Of a stretch of 24,239 nucleotides of DNA, positions 1-6,967 are shown piece after piece. How positions within the stretch are numbered: position 1 is the stretch's first letter; each line of letters starts with the position of its first letter. A program made the position numbers and the translations under genes. This DNA comes from Clostridia bacterium (GTDB lineage: Bacteria; Bacillota_A; Clostridia; Christensenellales; Aristaeellaceae), in contig JAFWQM010000067.1 in assembly GCA_017509065.1 (NCBI GenBank), positions 1 to 24,239 on the forward strand, given 5' to 3'. Under the pieces are notes generated by a model. It had not been told where the DNA came from and did not search any database. It saw only the letters and a list, made by a program, of their open reading frames with translations.

Positions 1-236
1 TCGAAAAACAATCCGGTGGATTGTTTTTAGCGGAGGCCGGGCGGCAGCCCAGGGCCGAAGGATATTTCAAGGTTGAGTGACGCAGGATGGACCGATTTAT
101 CGCCCGCAGATAATTCATGATTTAGTTGGGCGAGCAATAACATTCAGCTATTCATTTTACAACAAAGGAACTGCTGGGGCCTTCGCGGCCCCATCGTATC
201 CTTCTGTAACTGACTTCGATACCTAAATGGGAAAAT
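1..236. other. Intergenic region with two hairpins at the left edge
   Basis: No convincing gene lies here. Positions 4-28 form a perfect hairpin with 11-bp arms (AAAAACAATCC and its complement) around a GGT loop. A second GC-rich hairpin follows at 35-56: a GGCC outer pair and a GGGC/GCCC inner pair around GGCA. One plus-strand frame stays open from the left edge to a stop at 78-80, so this could be the last 25 codons of an ORF. It reads straight through both hairpins, which looks more like a structured intergenic repeat than protein. A third small hairpin (GGGGCC, loop TTCGC, GGCCCC) lies at 176-192, just past the end of the GH5 gene. It has no T-tract on either side, so calling it a terminator would be weak. 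Confidence 0.4.
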
Positions 237-1184
237 TTACAGCAGCTTGACCAGTTCGTCCCTGACGCCGTCCAGCCGGGCGTCGCTTAAGCCGAAGTCC
301 ATTTCCTTATAGCTCCACGCGCTGCGGGAGATGCCGTACTTTTCAAACGTCTCGTGAATCTGGCGGTACCATTTCACGGTATCCTCCGGCGTCGCTTTAT
401 CGATCACGCCGTATTCGCCGCAATACAGCATTGCGCCGTATTTTTTCGCTGTTTCGATGGCAGGCGCAAAGAGCTTATCAAAGTAGTCGGCGGGCAGCGC
501 GGCTTCCTCAAAGCTCATGTCGCGGTTCACGTCCATGTGGTACACCCAGTAGGCGTGCTGGTGGGTAAAGGTGATGGGATCATAGCAATGGAAGTTGTAG
601 ACTACCTTATCGTCATACGGCGCGTCCAGATCCTTCACCGCGGCAGGGGCGTTGTTGTGGTAGCTGCCCACCAGGATCAGGGTGTCGGGCGCAAGCGCGC
701 GGATGCGGCGGATGCACTCCTTCGCGATGCGGTTCCAGGCATTAATATCCGACGGGTTGGTCACTTCGTTGAGCAGTTCAAAAGCAATGTGATCGCTGTG
801 CTCTCCAAAGCGCCGGGCGATTTCTTCCCACAGGCGATAGAAGCGTTCCTGGTACATTTCACTGTTAAAGAAGCCCGCTTCCTTTTCGCCGATGTCAAAG
901 GAGTAACCGGCGGTCTTGTGCAGGTCGAGCACCAGATTGAGGCCACTCGCCCGGCACCAGCCGTAAGCCCGTTGAATGCGGTCGAACCCCTCCTGCTTGA
1001 AGGTGCCATCCTCGTTTTCCAACACGTTGTAGTCCACGGGCAGGCGCACGTGATCCACGCCCCAGGAAGCGATCTTCTCAATGTCCTTTTCCACGATGAA
1101 TTTTTCCAGCCGTTCCTGGGAGTAATCGCACTGGCTCATCCAGCCGCCCAGGTTCACGCCGCGATAGAAACCGTACTTCTTCAT
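237..1184 (-). CDS. Glycoside hydrolase family 5 (cellulase-like) protein, cytoplasmic
   Basis: This is a 315-residue TIM-barrel glycosidase of the GH5/cellulase type, a retaining enzyme for beta-glucan- or beta-mannan-like substrates. The N-terminus GVNLGGWMSQ (9-18) is typical of exo-beta-glucanase-like GH5 members. HVRLPVDYN (45-53) supplies the conserved Arg, FELLNE (135-140) carries the likely acid/base Glu140, and YCGEYG (254-259) the likely nucleophile Glu257. There is no signal peptide or binding module, so it probably acts inside the cell on imported oligosaccharides. I chose the ATG at 1184 because GGAAAGGAAG lies just upstream. A longer frame reaching 1256 would overlap glnN and adds an unconserved-looking stretch. 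It starts 19 bases after the glnN stop with no terminator between, so it is probably cotranscribed with glnN. The exact substrate cannot be read from the sequence. Confidence 0.88.
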   Translation of the reverse strand: MKKYGFYRGVNLGGWMSQCDYSQERLEKFIVEKDIEKIASWGVDHVRLPVDYNVLENEDGTFKQEGFDRIQRAYGWCRASGLNLVLDLHKTAGYSFDIGEKEAGFFNSEMYQERFYRLWEEIARRFGEHSDHIAFELLNEVTNPSDINAWNRIAKECIRRIRALAPDTLILVGSYHNNAPAAVKDLDAPYDDKVVYNFHCYDPITFTHQHAYWVYHMDVNRDMSFEEAALPADYFDKLFAPAIETAKKYGAMLYCGEYGVIDKATPEDTVKWYRQIHETFEKYGISRSAWSYKEMDFGLSDARLDGVRDELVKLL

Positions 1185-1203
1185 GTCCGCATCTTCCTTT
1201 CCA

Positions 1204-3291
1204 TTATTTGGTCGTGAGCAATTGTCCGTATCCGGGGAAGGGCCACAGCTTATCATCCACGATCACTTCGGCTTCATCCGCCAGAGCACGGAGGGCTTCC
1301 ATGTTTTTCACGATGCTGTCCCGGCAGTGACGCGCCTGGGCCAGGGGATCAGCGGCGGCGTTCAGGCTTTCCAGGCTTTCCCGCAGGGCTTCGGTTTTTT
1401 CCTGGATGCCGCTGGTCAGCGCGGACAGCCTGCGCATCAGCTTTTCTTCGCAGGTCATCGGCAGGTCGGGCAGCAGCGCTTTTCTGGCTGCCGCAGAAGC
1501 CGCCACGCGGCCAGCGTACTCAATGATGGCTGGAAGAATCTCCTGATTCGTCAGATCCAGCATCGTGTGGGCTTCGATGGAAATGATCTTGCAGTAGTTC
1601 TCCAGCTGGATCTCATACCGGCTGTAAAGTTCCTGCCGTGTATAGACCCGCTGGCGCTCAAACAGGGCGATGTTTTCTTCCGAAATCAGATACGGCAGCG
1701 CGTCCGGGGTGCTCGGGAGATCGAGCAGACCGCGCCGGTGGGCTTCCTCCCGCCAAGCCGAAGCATAGTTGTTTCCATTAAAAATTATACGCTTGTGGTT
1801 GGCGATGGTGTCCACCACGATCTGCTCCACCGTGGCGCGGATGTCCACGGCGGTTTCCAGCTGATCGGCAAATTCCGACAGCACATCCGCCACGATGGTA
1901 TTAATCACCACATTGGGCTCGGCGATGGACTGCGGCGCGCCCGGACTGCGGAACTCAAATTTATTGCCGGTAAAGGCGAAGGGGGAAGTGCGATTGCGGT
2001 CAGTGGAGTCCTTGGGGATGCGCGGCAGAGTATTGACGCCGATGTTCATTTCCAGCTTTTCCCCAGCGGTATAGGCGTTGTGGTGCTCAATGGCGTCCAG
2101 GACGGCTTCCAGCTCGTCGCCTAAGAACATGGAAATGATGGCGGGCGGCGCTTCGTTGCCGCCCAGGCGGTGGTCGTTGCCCGCGCTGGCGATGGAGATG
2201 CGCAGTAAATCCTGGTGAAGATCAACAGCCTTAATCACCGCCACCAGGAACAGCAGGAACTGAGCGTTTTCAGCGGGCGTCTCCCCCGGCTCCAGCAGGT
2301 TCAGCCCCGTGTCGGTGCTCAGCGACCAGTTATTGTGCTTGCCGGAGCCGTTCACGCCCGCGAAGGGTTTTTCATGCAGCAGGCAGGCGAAGCCATGCTT
2401 GGCGGCGACCCGCTTCATGATCTCCATGGTGAGCTGGTTGTGGTCTGTGGCTAGGTTGGCGGTGGTGAACACGGGGGCCAGCTCGTGCTGGCATGGAGCG
2501 GCCTCGTTGTGTTCCGTCTTGGCGGATACGCCCAGCTGCCAAAGCTGCTGATCTACTTCCTGCATGAACGCCTGCACCCTGGGCTTGAGGTTGCCAAAGT
2601 AATGGTCGTCCAGCTCCTGGCCCTTGGGCGGGCGCGCGCCGAACAGGGTGCGGCCGGTATAAATCAGGTCTTTCCGCTGATAATACAAATCCCTGTCGAT
2701 GAGAAAGTATTCCTGTTCGGAACCCACCGTGGCCGTGACTTTCTTCACGTCAATGTGGCCCAGCAGCCGCAGCACGCGCTTGGCCTGGCGGTTGATCGCC
2801 TCGCTGGAACGAAGCAGGGGCGTCTTTTTGTCCAGCGCGTGGCCGCCGTAGCTGCAAAACGCCGTAGGAATACAAAGCGTACCGTCCTTGATAAAGGCGT
2901 AGCTGGTGGGGTCCCAGGCGGTATAGCCGCGGGCTTCAAAGGTCGCCCGCAGACCGCCCGAGGGGAAGGAGGAGGCGTCCGGCTCACCCCGCACCAGTTC
3001 CTTGCCGCTGAATTCCATGATGGCTCCGCCGCCGTCGATGGGCGACAGGAAGGAATCGTGCTTTTCGGCGGTGATGCCCGTCATGGGCTGGAACCAGTGG
3101 GTATAATGTGTCGCACCTTTTTCGATTGCCCAATCCTTCATGGTGTTCGCCACCACGCTGGCGACTTCCAGATTCAGGCTTTTTCCCTCCGCGATAGTGC
3201 GGTGCAGGGCGCGGTAGGTTTCCTTTGGCAGGCGCTGACGCATCACCGCGTCGTTGAACACCAGGCTTCCGAAGGTTTCCTGTAAATTCAT
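1204..3291 (-). CDS. glnN: Glutamine synthetase, type III (GlnN)
   Basis: This encodes a 695-residue type III glutamine synthetase, which makes glutamine from glutamate, ammonia and ATP. Type III enzymes are about 700 residues, against about 450 for type I, and are common in Bacteroidetes, cyanobacteria and Clostridia. The N-terminal [18 protein letters not shown] (7-24) is characteristic of the class. The catalytic core shows TVGSEQEYF (188-196), the metal- and glutamate-site region [16 protein letters not shown] (258-273), and [12 protein letters not shown] (314-325). The ATG at 3291 is preceded by GGAGG at a normal distance. The gene is preceded by its own consensus promoter and a leader hairpin (see separate entries), which suggests regulation apart from serA, and it is followed closely by the GH5 gene. 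Full length, with no anomalies seen. Confidence 0.96.
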   Translation of the reverse strand: MNLQETFGSLVFNDAVMRQRLPKETYRALHRTIAEGKSLNLEVASVVANTMKDWAIEKGATHYTHWFQPMTGITAEKHDSFLSPIDGGGAIMEFSGKELVRGEPDASSFPSGGLRATFEARGYTAWDPTSYAFIKDGTLCIPTAFCSYGGHALDKKTPLLRSSEAINRQAKRVLRLLGHIDVKKVTATVGSEQEYFLIDRDLYYQRKDLIYTGRTLFGARPPKGQELDDHYFGNLKPRVQAFMQEVDQQLWQLGVSAKTEHNEAAPCQHELAPVFTTANLATDHNQLTMEIMKRVAAKHGFACLLHEKPFAGVNGSGKHNNWSLSTDTGLNLLEPGETPAENAQFLLFLVAVIKAVDLHQDLLRISIASAGNDHRLGGNEAPPAIISMFLGDELEAVLDAIEHHNAYTAGEKLEMNIGVNTLPRIPKDSTDRNRTSPFAFTGNKFEFRSPGAPQSIAEPNVVINTIVADVLSEFADQLETAVDIRATVEQIVVDTIANHKRIIFNGNNYASAWREEAHRRGLLDLPSTPDALPYLISEENIALFERQRVYTRQELYSRYEIQLENYCKIISIEAHTMLDLTNQEILPAIIEYAGRVAASAAARKALLPDLPMTCEEKLMRRLSALTSGIQEKTEALRESLESLNAAADPLAQARHCRDSIVKNMEALRALADEAEVIVDDKLWPFPGYGQLLTTK

Positions 3292-3329
3292 GCTGGCCTC
3301 CGTTCTTCCTCTGTGACCGGATTTTAGAA

Positions 3330-3361
3330 AAAGCGCCGCGAGTTTTAAGCCGCGGCGCTTT
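3330..3361 (-). terminator. Terminator-like hairpin between serA and glnN
   Basis: The 11-base arms AAAGCGCCGCG and CGCGGCGCTTT pair perfectly around a 10-base loop. On the minus strand the stem is followed by TTTTTCTAAAA, the layout of an intrinsic terminator. It lies about 50 bases past the serA stop, so it can end serA transcription. It also lies downstream of the glnN promoter, inside the glnN leader, so it could act there as an attenuator or a 5' stabilising stem. Confidence 0.8.
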
Positions 3362-3378
3362 GAAATTTGACATATAGA

Positions 3379-3407
3379 ATTATATGCTCTTGGACTTTCA
3401 ATGTCAA
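3379..3407 (-). promoter_or_regulatory. Consensus sigma-A promoter for glnN
   Basis: On the minus strand TTGACA (3407-3402) and TATAAT (3384-3379) are separated by exactly 17 bases, a perfect match to the housekeeping consensus. The -35 box begins six bases past the end of the serA stop codon. The predicted transcript starts near 3372 and enters the hairpin at 3361-3330 within about a dozen bases. Confidence 0.88.
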
Positions 3408-3412
3408 GCTTT

Positions 3413-4576
3413 TTAAATCACGCGAACCCGCACCACGTTGTTCAGCTTGCTCAGGGCGGCGATGAGGGTGTCGTCGGGCTGCTGGGTCAGTTCCAGGACA
3501 GAGACGGCCATATCGCCCCGGCTCTTGTTGAGCATGTTCTGGATGTTGATGCCCCGACCGGAGATCAGGGTGGATATGTTGCTGACGATACCGGGCACAT
3601 TCTTATGAATCGCCAGGATACGGGTGCCCTCAGGAATGCCCAGCTGAATCTCCGGCATGTTCACACTGTTATGGATGATGCCCTTTTCCAGGTAGTCACG
3701 AATTTCTCTGGCGGCCATTTCAGCGCAGCGCTCTTCGCTTTCCGGCGTGGACGCGCCAAGGTGCGGCAGGCAAACCACATGCGGCGTATCCGCCAGCGCG
3801 TTGCAGGCAAAGTCGGTCACATAAGCGGCCAGCTGTTCTTCCGCAATAGCTTCCTTCACGTCCTCCGGCACGGCCAGCTCGCCGCGGGAGAAGTTCAGGA
3901 TGCGCACGCCTTTTTTCAGGCTGTTGATAAAAGTCTTGTTGATCGTGCCGCGGGTGCTGTCCATGAGCGGGATATGGAAGGTGATGTAGTCCGCATCCTT
4001 TACGGCGTCTTCCATGGTATTGGCATGGCGAATAGCGCGGGAAAGCGCCCAGGCGTGCTCAACGGAAATATAGGGGTCGTAGCCAATGACGTCCATGCCC
4101 ATGCCCTGAGCGGCGGCGTTGGCAACCAAGGCGCCGATGGCGCCAAGGCCGACGACCGCAAGCTTTTTGCCGCGAAGCTCGGGGCCGACAAACTGGCTCT
4201 TTTTCTTCTCCATCAGCTTTTCCAGGCCTTCGGCATCCTTGTTTTCCTTCACGCAGGCAATGCCGCCCGCGATATCACGGGATGCCAGGAGCAGGCCGGC
4301 AATGACCAGCTCGGCCACGGCATTGGCATTCGCACCGGGGGTGTTGAACACCACGATGCCCTGCTCGGAGCACTTCGGAATGGGAATGTTATTCACGCCC
4401 GCGCCTGCTCTTGCAATCGCCAGCAGAGATTCGGGCAGTTCCATGTCATGCATGGCGGCGCTGCGCACCAGGATGGCGTCCGGGGTAGGTTCCTCGGCAG
4501 ACACGGTATACTGCCCTGCGGAAAGGACTTCATGGATAATGGGCGAAATGCTGTTCAAAGTTTGAATCTTATACAC
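3413..4576 (-). CDS. serA: D-3-phosphoglycerate dehydrogenase
   Basis: This 387-residue enzyme catalyses the first step of serine synthesis, 3-phosphoglycerate to 3-phosphohydroxypyruvate with NAD+. The NAD-binding Rossmann motif VVGLGAIG is at 141-148, followed by the catalytic Arg region NFSRGEL (228-234) and the catalytic His in PHLGAST (271-277). A C-terminal ACT-type domain (about 318-387, including [19 protein letters not shown]) probably gives serine feedback control. The loop that normally carries the third catalytic residue (Glu) reads DFACNAL and contains no Glu; short clostridial SerA forms differ from E. coli here. The start is a GTG at 4576, supported by AGGAGG eight bases upstream; no in-frame ATG fits as well. 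Its neighbour serC supplies the next step. A phosphoserine phosphatase gene is not in the window. Confidence 0.95.
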   Translation of the reverse strand: MYKIQTLNSISPIIHEVLSAGQYTVSAEEPTPDAILVRSAAMHDMELPESLLAIARAGAGVNNIPIPKCSEQGIVVFNTPGANANAVAELVIAGLLLASRDIAGGIACVKENKDAEGLEKLMEKKKSQFVGPELRGKKLAVVGLGAIGALVANAAAQGMGMDVIGYDPYISVEHAWALSRAIRHANTMEDAVKDADYITFHIPLMDSTRGTINKTFINSLKKGVRILNFSRGELAVPEDVKEAIAEEQLAAYVTDFACNALADTPHVVCLPHLGASTPESEERCAEMAAREIRDYLEKGIIHNSVNMPEIQLGIPEGTRILAIHKNVPGIVSNISTLISGRGINIQNMLNKSRGDMAVSVLELTQQPDDTLIAALSKLNNVVRVRVI

Positions 4577-4677
4577 AAGTCGATCCTCCTGAATTGATTT
4601 GTTGGGTTCTTATAAGCAAAAGTATTCGCAAAAAGGCAAAAGGGCCGAAAACCTTTATGGCTTTCTCGGAAGGGGGT

Positions 4678-4722
4678 CTGGGGGAAACAGCTCTTTGACC
4701 GTCAAAGAGCTGTTTCCCCCAG
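4678..4722. repeat. 45-bp perfect palindrome
   Basis: Two 22-base arms, starting CTGGGGGAAACAGC on the left, are exact reverse complements separated by one base (4700). The palindrome lies in the 180-bp gap between the DUF5684-like gene and serA. No T-tract follows it on the minus strand, and the plus strand continues AGAAAACTCC, so it is not a standard terminator despite its very stable stem. It may be a mobile palindromic repeat or an RNA-processing or stabilising structure in the ser operon transcript. Confidence 0.85.
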
Positions 4723-4756
4723 AAAACTCCTCCGGTTTATCCGGGTTGGGATGCTG

Positions 4757-5239
4757 TCAGCCCATGTCCCGTGCTTCGTCGTAGTCCGCGCTGCCAAAGG
4801 CCAGAACGGGATATCCGATGACGGAGAAAAACACCAGTCCCAGCACCCCGAACGCAGTGGACTTATTGAACCGATGGGCCATGGTGATTGCCATTTTAAA
4901 TGTGCAGTAAATTACATAGATGCTCCAGCCGATGGCTGCCACCATCGCCAATATGCCTCCGATTCTTCCCATTGCCGAGAGAATCGTCAAAGCCACTGAA
5001 ACGATGAGAGAGCCTGCAAAAACCGACCAGAATTTTCCCGTGTTCCATCCGATGCGCCAGAGAATGTAGGCATTATAGATGGGAATCAGGCATTTCCAGC
5101 CCTTTTCGCCTGCCTTAGTGAAAATGCGCCACATGGCAATAATCATCAACAGCGCAAGGATAATTGAGCCGCCGTACAAGAAACGGAAACCGGGAACAGA
5201 ATAGCCTAAATTGTACCGATACGTCAGATTCACGATCAT
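4757..5239 (-). CDS. Small integral membrane protein, DUF5684-like
   Basis: This is a membrane protein of up to 160 residues with about four hydrophobic segments near 23-39, 71-91, 94-116 and 129-149. The cytoplasmic loop RIFTKAGEKGWKCLIPIYNA (38-57) matches what I know of the DUF5684 family, whose hallmark is a KAGxxGWxxxIPxYN stretch. No biochemical role is established. It lies 25 bases after serC and upstream of serA in the same direction, so it is transcribed with the serine genes, but nothing links it functionally to them. The ATG at 5239 is only one base from the AAAGGGGA ribosome binding site. The GTG two codons later (5233) has a better spacing of six bases and may be the true start. 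Confidence 0.8.
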   Translation of the reverse strand: MIVNLTYRYNLGYSVPGFRFLYGGSIILALLMIIAMWRIFTKAGEKGWKCLIPIYNAYILWRIGWNTGKFWSVFAGSLIVSVALTILSAMGRIGGILAMVAAIGWSIYVIYCTFKMAITMAHRFNKSTAFGVLGLVFFSVIGYPVLAFGSADYDEARDMG

Positions 5240-5264
5240 TCCCCTTTCATGTTATGCGGGAATG

Positions 5265-6335
5265 TCATGCATTCATTTCAAACGCTTTCAGGGTTTCCAC
5301 CAGCGCCTTGACGCCTTCCATGGGCATGGCGTTGTAGATGCTTGCGCGCATACCGCCGACGCTGCGGTGACCCTTCAGGTTCACCAGGCCACGGGAGGCG
5401 GCGAACTTGACGAACGCGGCGTCCTTGTCCTTGTCGCCGGTGACGAAGGTGACGTTCATGATGGAGCGGAATTCCTTCTGCGCGGTGGCGTTGAAGAGGG
5501 CGCTGTTGTCCAGGTAATCGTACAGCAGCGCGGCCTTTTCCTTGTTGACCTTCTCGATGCCTTCCACGCCGCCCTGGGCTTGCAGCCATTCCATGCAAAG
5601 TCCGGCTACGTAAATGGCGAAGGTGTTCGGGGTGTTCAGCATGCTGCCGTTATCGGTTTGAGTGGTCCAGTTCAGGATTTTGGGGCACAGCGGAGAAGCG
5701 TGGCCCAGCAGGTCCTTCCGCGCGATGAGCACGCACAGACCGGCGGGGCCGATGTTCTTCTGCGCGCCGGCATACACCACGCCGAACTTGGTGATGTCGT
5801 AGACTTCGCCCAGGATGTTGCTGCTCATGTCGGCCACGAGTGGCGCTTTGCCTTCGGGCAGCTTGGTGTAGTGAGTGCCGTAAATAGTGTTGTTGGTGGT
5901 AATGTGCAGGTAATCCGCGTCGGGATTCAGTTTGCCTTCCCATTCGGGGATGTACACATAATTATCTTCACGAGAAGAAGCAACCACGTTCACCTTCAGA
6001 TATTTAGCCGCTTCACCAGCAGCACCATGGGCGAAATTGCCGCTGTCGATATAATCAGCCTCTCCCTTCACGCCCAGATTCAAGGGTACGGAAGCGAACT
6101 GCATCGTCGCGCCGCCGTGCAGGAACAGCACGGAATAGGTGTCCGGAATGTGCATCAGCGCGCGGATACGGGCTTCCGCGTCGTCGATAATCGCCTGGTA
6201 CATGGGAGAGCGATGGCTCATTTCCATCACGCTCATGCCCGTTTCGCTGTAAACCGGCAGAGCGGCCTTGACCTTTTCCAGTACCGGGAGGGGCAGCGCA
6301 GAGGGGCCGGGAGAAAAGTTGTAAACGCGATCCAT
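5265..6335 (-). CDS. serC: Phosphoserine aminotransferase
   Basis: This 356-residue PLP-dependent class V aminotransferase converts 3-phosphohydroxypyruvate and glutamate to phosphoserine and 2-oxoglutarate, the second step of serine synthesis. The N-terminus VYNFSPGPSALP (4-15) and MEMSHRSP (37-44) are SerC signatures. The PLP lysine is Lys193 in YAGAQKNIGPAG (188-199). The length is normal for the family. The ATG at 6335 follows AAAGGTGG and begins the conserved protein; a longer frame to 6422 adds a GC-rich stretch that belongs to the leader. It is the first gene of a minus-strand group with the DUF5684-like gene and serA. Its own promoter is at 6481-6509. Confidence 0.96.
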   Translation of the reverse strand: MDRVYNFSPGPSALPLPVLEKVKAALPVYSETGMSVMEMSHRSPMYQAIIDDAEARIRALMHIPDTYSVLFLHGGATMQFASVPLNLGVKGEADYIDSGNFAHGAAGEAAKYLKVNVVASSREDNYVYIPEWEGKLNPDADYLHITTNNTIYGTHYTKLPEGKAPLVADMSSNILGEVYDITKFGVVYAGAQKNIGPAGLCVLIARKDLLGHASPLCPKILNWTTQTDNGSMLNTPNTFAIYVAGLCMEWLQAQGGVEGIEKVNKEKAALLYDYLDNSALFNATAQKEFRSIMNVTFVTGDKDKDAAFVKFAASRGLVNLKGHRSVGGMRASIYNAMPMEGVKALVETLKAFEMNA

Positions 6336-6439
6336 TGTATAAATCCACCTTTCAGTCTGGATGCCTGCCGCTTTCTCCTTTGGAAGCGGCGGGACGCGCG
6401 GCGGCTTCGCCCACGCGCTCATCCTTTATCATATTACTG

Positions 6440-6472
6440 GGTCAAATTTTGCCCGCCGGGCATTTTTTGACC
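6440..6472 (-). promoter_or_regulatory. Hairpin at the start of the serC leader
   Basis: On the minus strand GGTCAAA and TGCCC pair with GGGCA and TTTGACC around a GGC loop, with a symmetric AAA/AAA internal loop. It begins within a few bases of the start site predicted from the serC promoter, so the roughly 138-base leader would open with this structure. No T-tract follows. A second, shorter stem (GCCGCTT/AAGCGGC) lies closer to the start codon at 6365-6388. Confidence 0.5.
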
Positions 6473-6480
6473 GTGAACGC

Positions 6481-6509
6481 ATCATATCACGTTTGCCGAT
6501 TTTACGCAA
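6481..6509 (-). promoter_or_regulatory. Sigma-A promoter for serC
   Basis: On the minus strand TTGCGT (6509-6504) and TATGAT (6486-6481) are 17 bases apart. This is the best promoter match upstream of serC and gives a leader of about 138 bases. Confidence 0.65.
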
Positions 6510-6665
6510 GACCAGTAGAGCATAAGAACAATAAAAAAACACTTTCAGGGAAAAGGACAAAAGAAAAGGTGATTCATCTTTTCTACATATATTTTTTATA
6601 TTTGTTGATTATTTTGAAATATTTTTGAAATATATTCACCTCTATATGTTGTGGCTGTCCGTTTG

Positions 6666-6733
6666 TGTCGAACGAAATATAGTGTTTTCGGAATCATTCG
6701 ACATTTTTTTCTCTTGAATATACGTTTTCGACG
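6666..6733 (+). promoter_or_regulatory. Three Spo0A-box-like sites
   Basis: TGTCGAA lies at 6666-6672, its reverse complement TTCGACA at 6697-6703, and the one-mismatch site TTCGACG at 6727-6733. The established Spo0A box core is TGTCGAA. The sites are 31 and 30 bases apart, close to three helical turns. They sit in an AT-rich stretch directly upstream of the Spo0E-like gene and around its likely promoter, so Spo0A control is a reasonable inference. Confidence 0.6.
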
Positions 6734-6742
6734 GTATATGCT
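6714..6742 (+). promoter_or_regulatory. Possible promoter of the Spo0E-like gene
   Basis: TTGAAT (6714-6719) and TATGCT (6737-6742) are 17 bases apart. The -10 match is only moderate. One Spo0A-box-like site falls in the spacer and another just upstream of the -35, as in promoters that Spo0A controls directly. Confidence 0.45.
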
Positions 6743-6793
6743 GTTTGCAGGAAACAGAAATCACCATGTTTCAGCAAAAGGAGGCTGATCATT

Positions 6794-6964
6794 ATGTCCA
6801 ATGTGTATCATCCCGCCGTTTACTCCCAGTTGATTATTCTCCGTCAGGCGCTGGCGCAGGCGTTTGAGCAGAAAGACCTGCTGCGCGTTCCGGCTTTGGC
6901 CGCGCAAATTGACCGGCTGCAGCTTGACTGCTGGTCAGCAGGGATCATCCAGAGCGCGTCCTGA
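6794..6964 (+). CDS. Spo0E-like small protein (putative aspartyl-phosphate phosphatase)
   Basis: This 56-residue ORF starts at an ATG preceded nine bases upstream by AAAAGGAGG, an excellent ribosome binding site. The protein is predicted to be two helices: LIILRQALAQAFEQKD (13-28), then AAQIDRLQLDCW (36-47). This resembles the Spo0E family, whose members are 50-90 residues long and dephosphorylate Spo0A~P, with an LR..L pattern in helix 1 and an S..LD.L motif in helix 2. Here the usual SQELD core reads AAQID, so the Asp is kept but the Ser and Glu are not, and activity is uncertain. The Spo0A-box-like sites upstream support the family call. Its stop lies only three bases from the stop of the convergent helicase gene, with no terminator between. 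Confidence 0.6.
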   Translation: MSNVYHPAVYSQLIILRQALAQAFEQKDLLRVPALAAQIDRLQLDCWSAGIIQSAS

Positions 6965-6967
6965 ACA

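Noticed and set aside
176..192. Terminator for the GH5 gene
   Set aside because: The short GC stem lacks a T-tract in either direction, so it is mentioned only within the intergenic entry.
1185..1256. 24-residue N-terminal extension of the GH5 protein
   Set aside because: It would overlap the end of glnN, and the ribosome binding site lies right before the ATG at 1184.
3330..3407. ANTAR-type double-hairpin antitermination site for glnN
   Set aside because: Only one hairpin is present in the predicted leader. The required preceding hairpin with a conserved hexaloop is not visible.
4678..4722. Intrinsic terminator between the DUF5684-like gene and serA
   Set aside because: The stem is not followed by a T-tract on the minus strand, where CAGACCCCC-type sequence follows.
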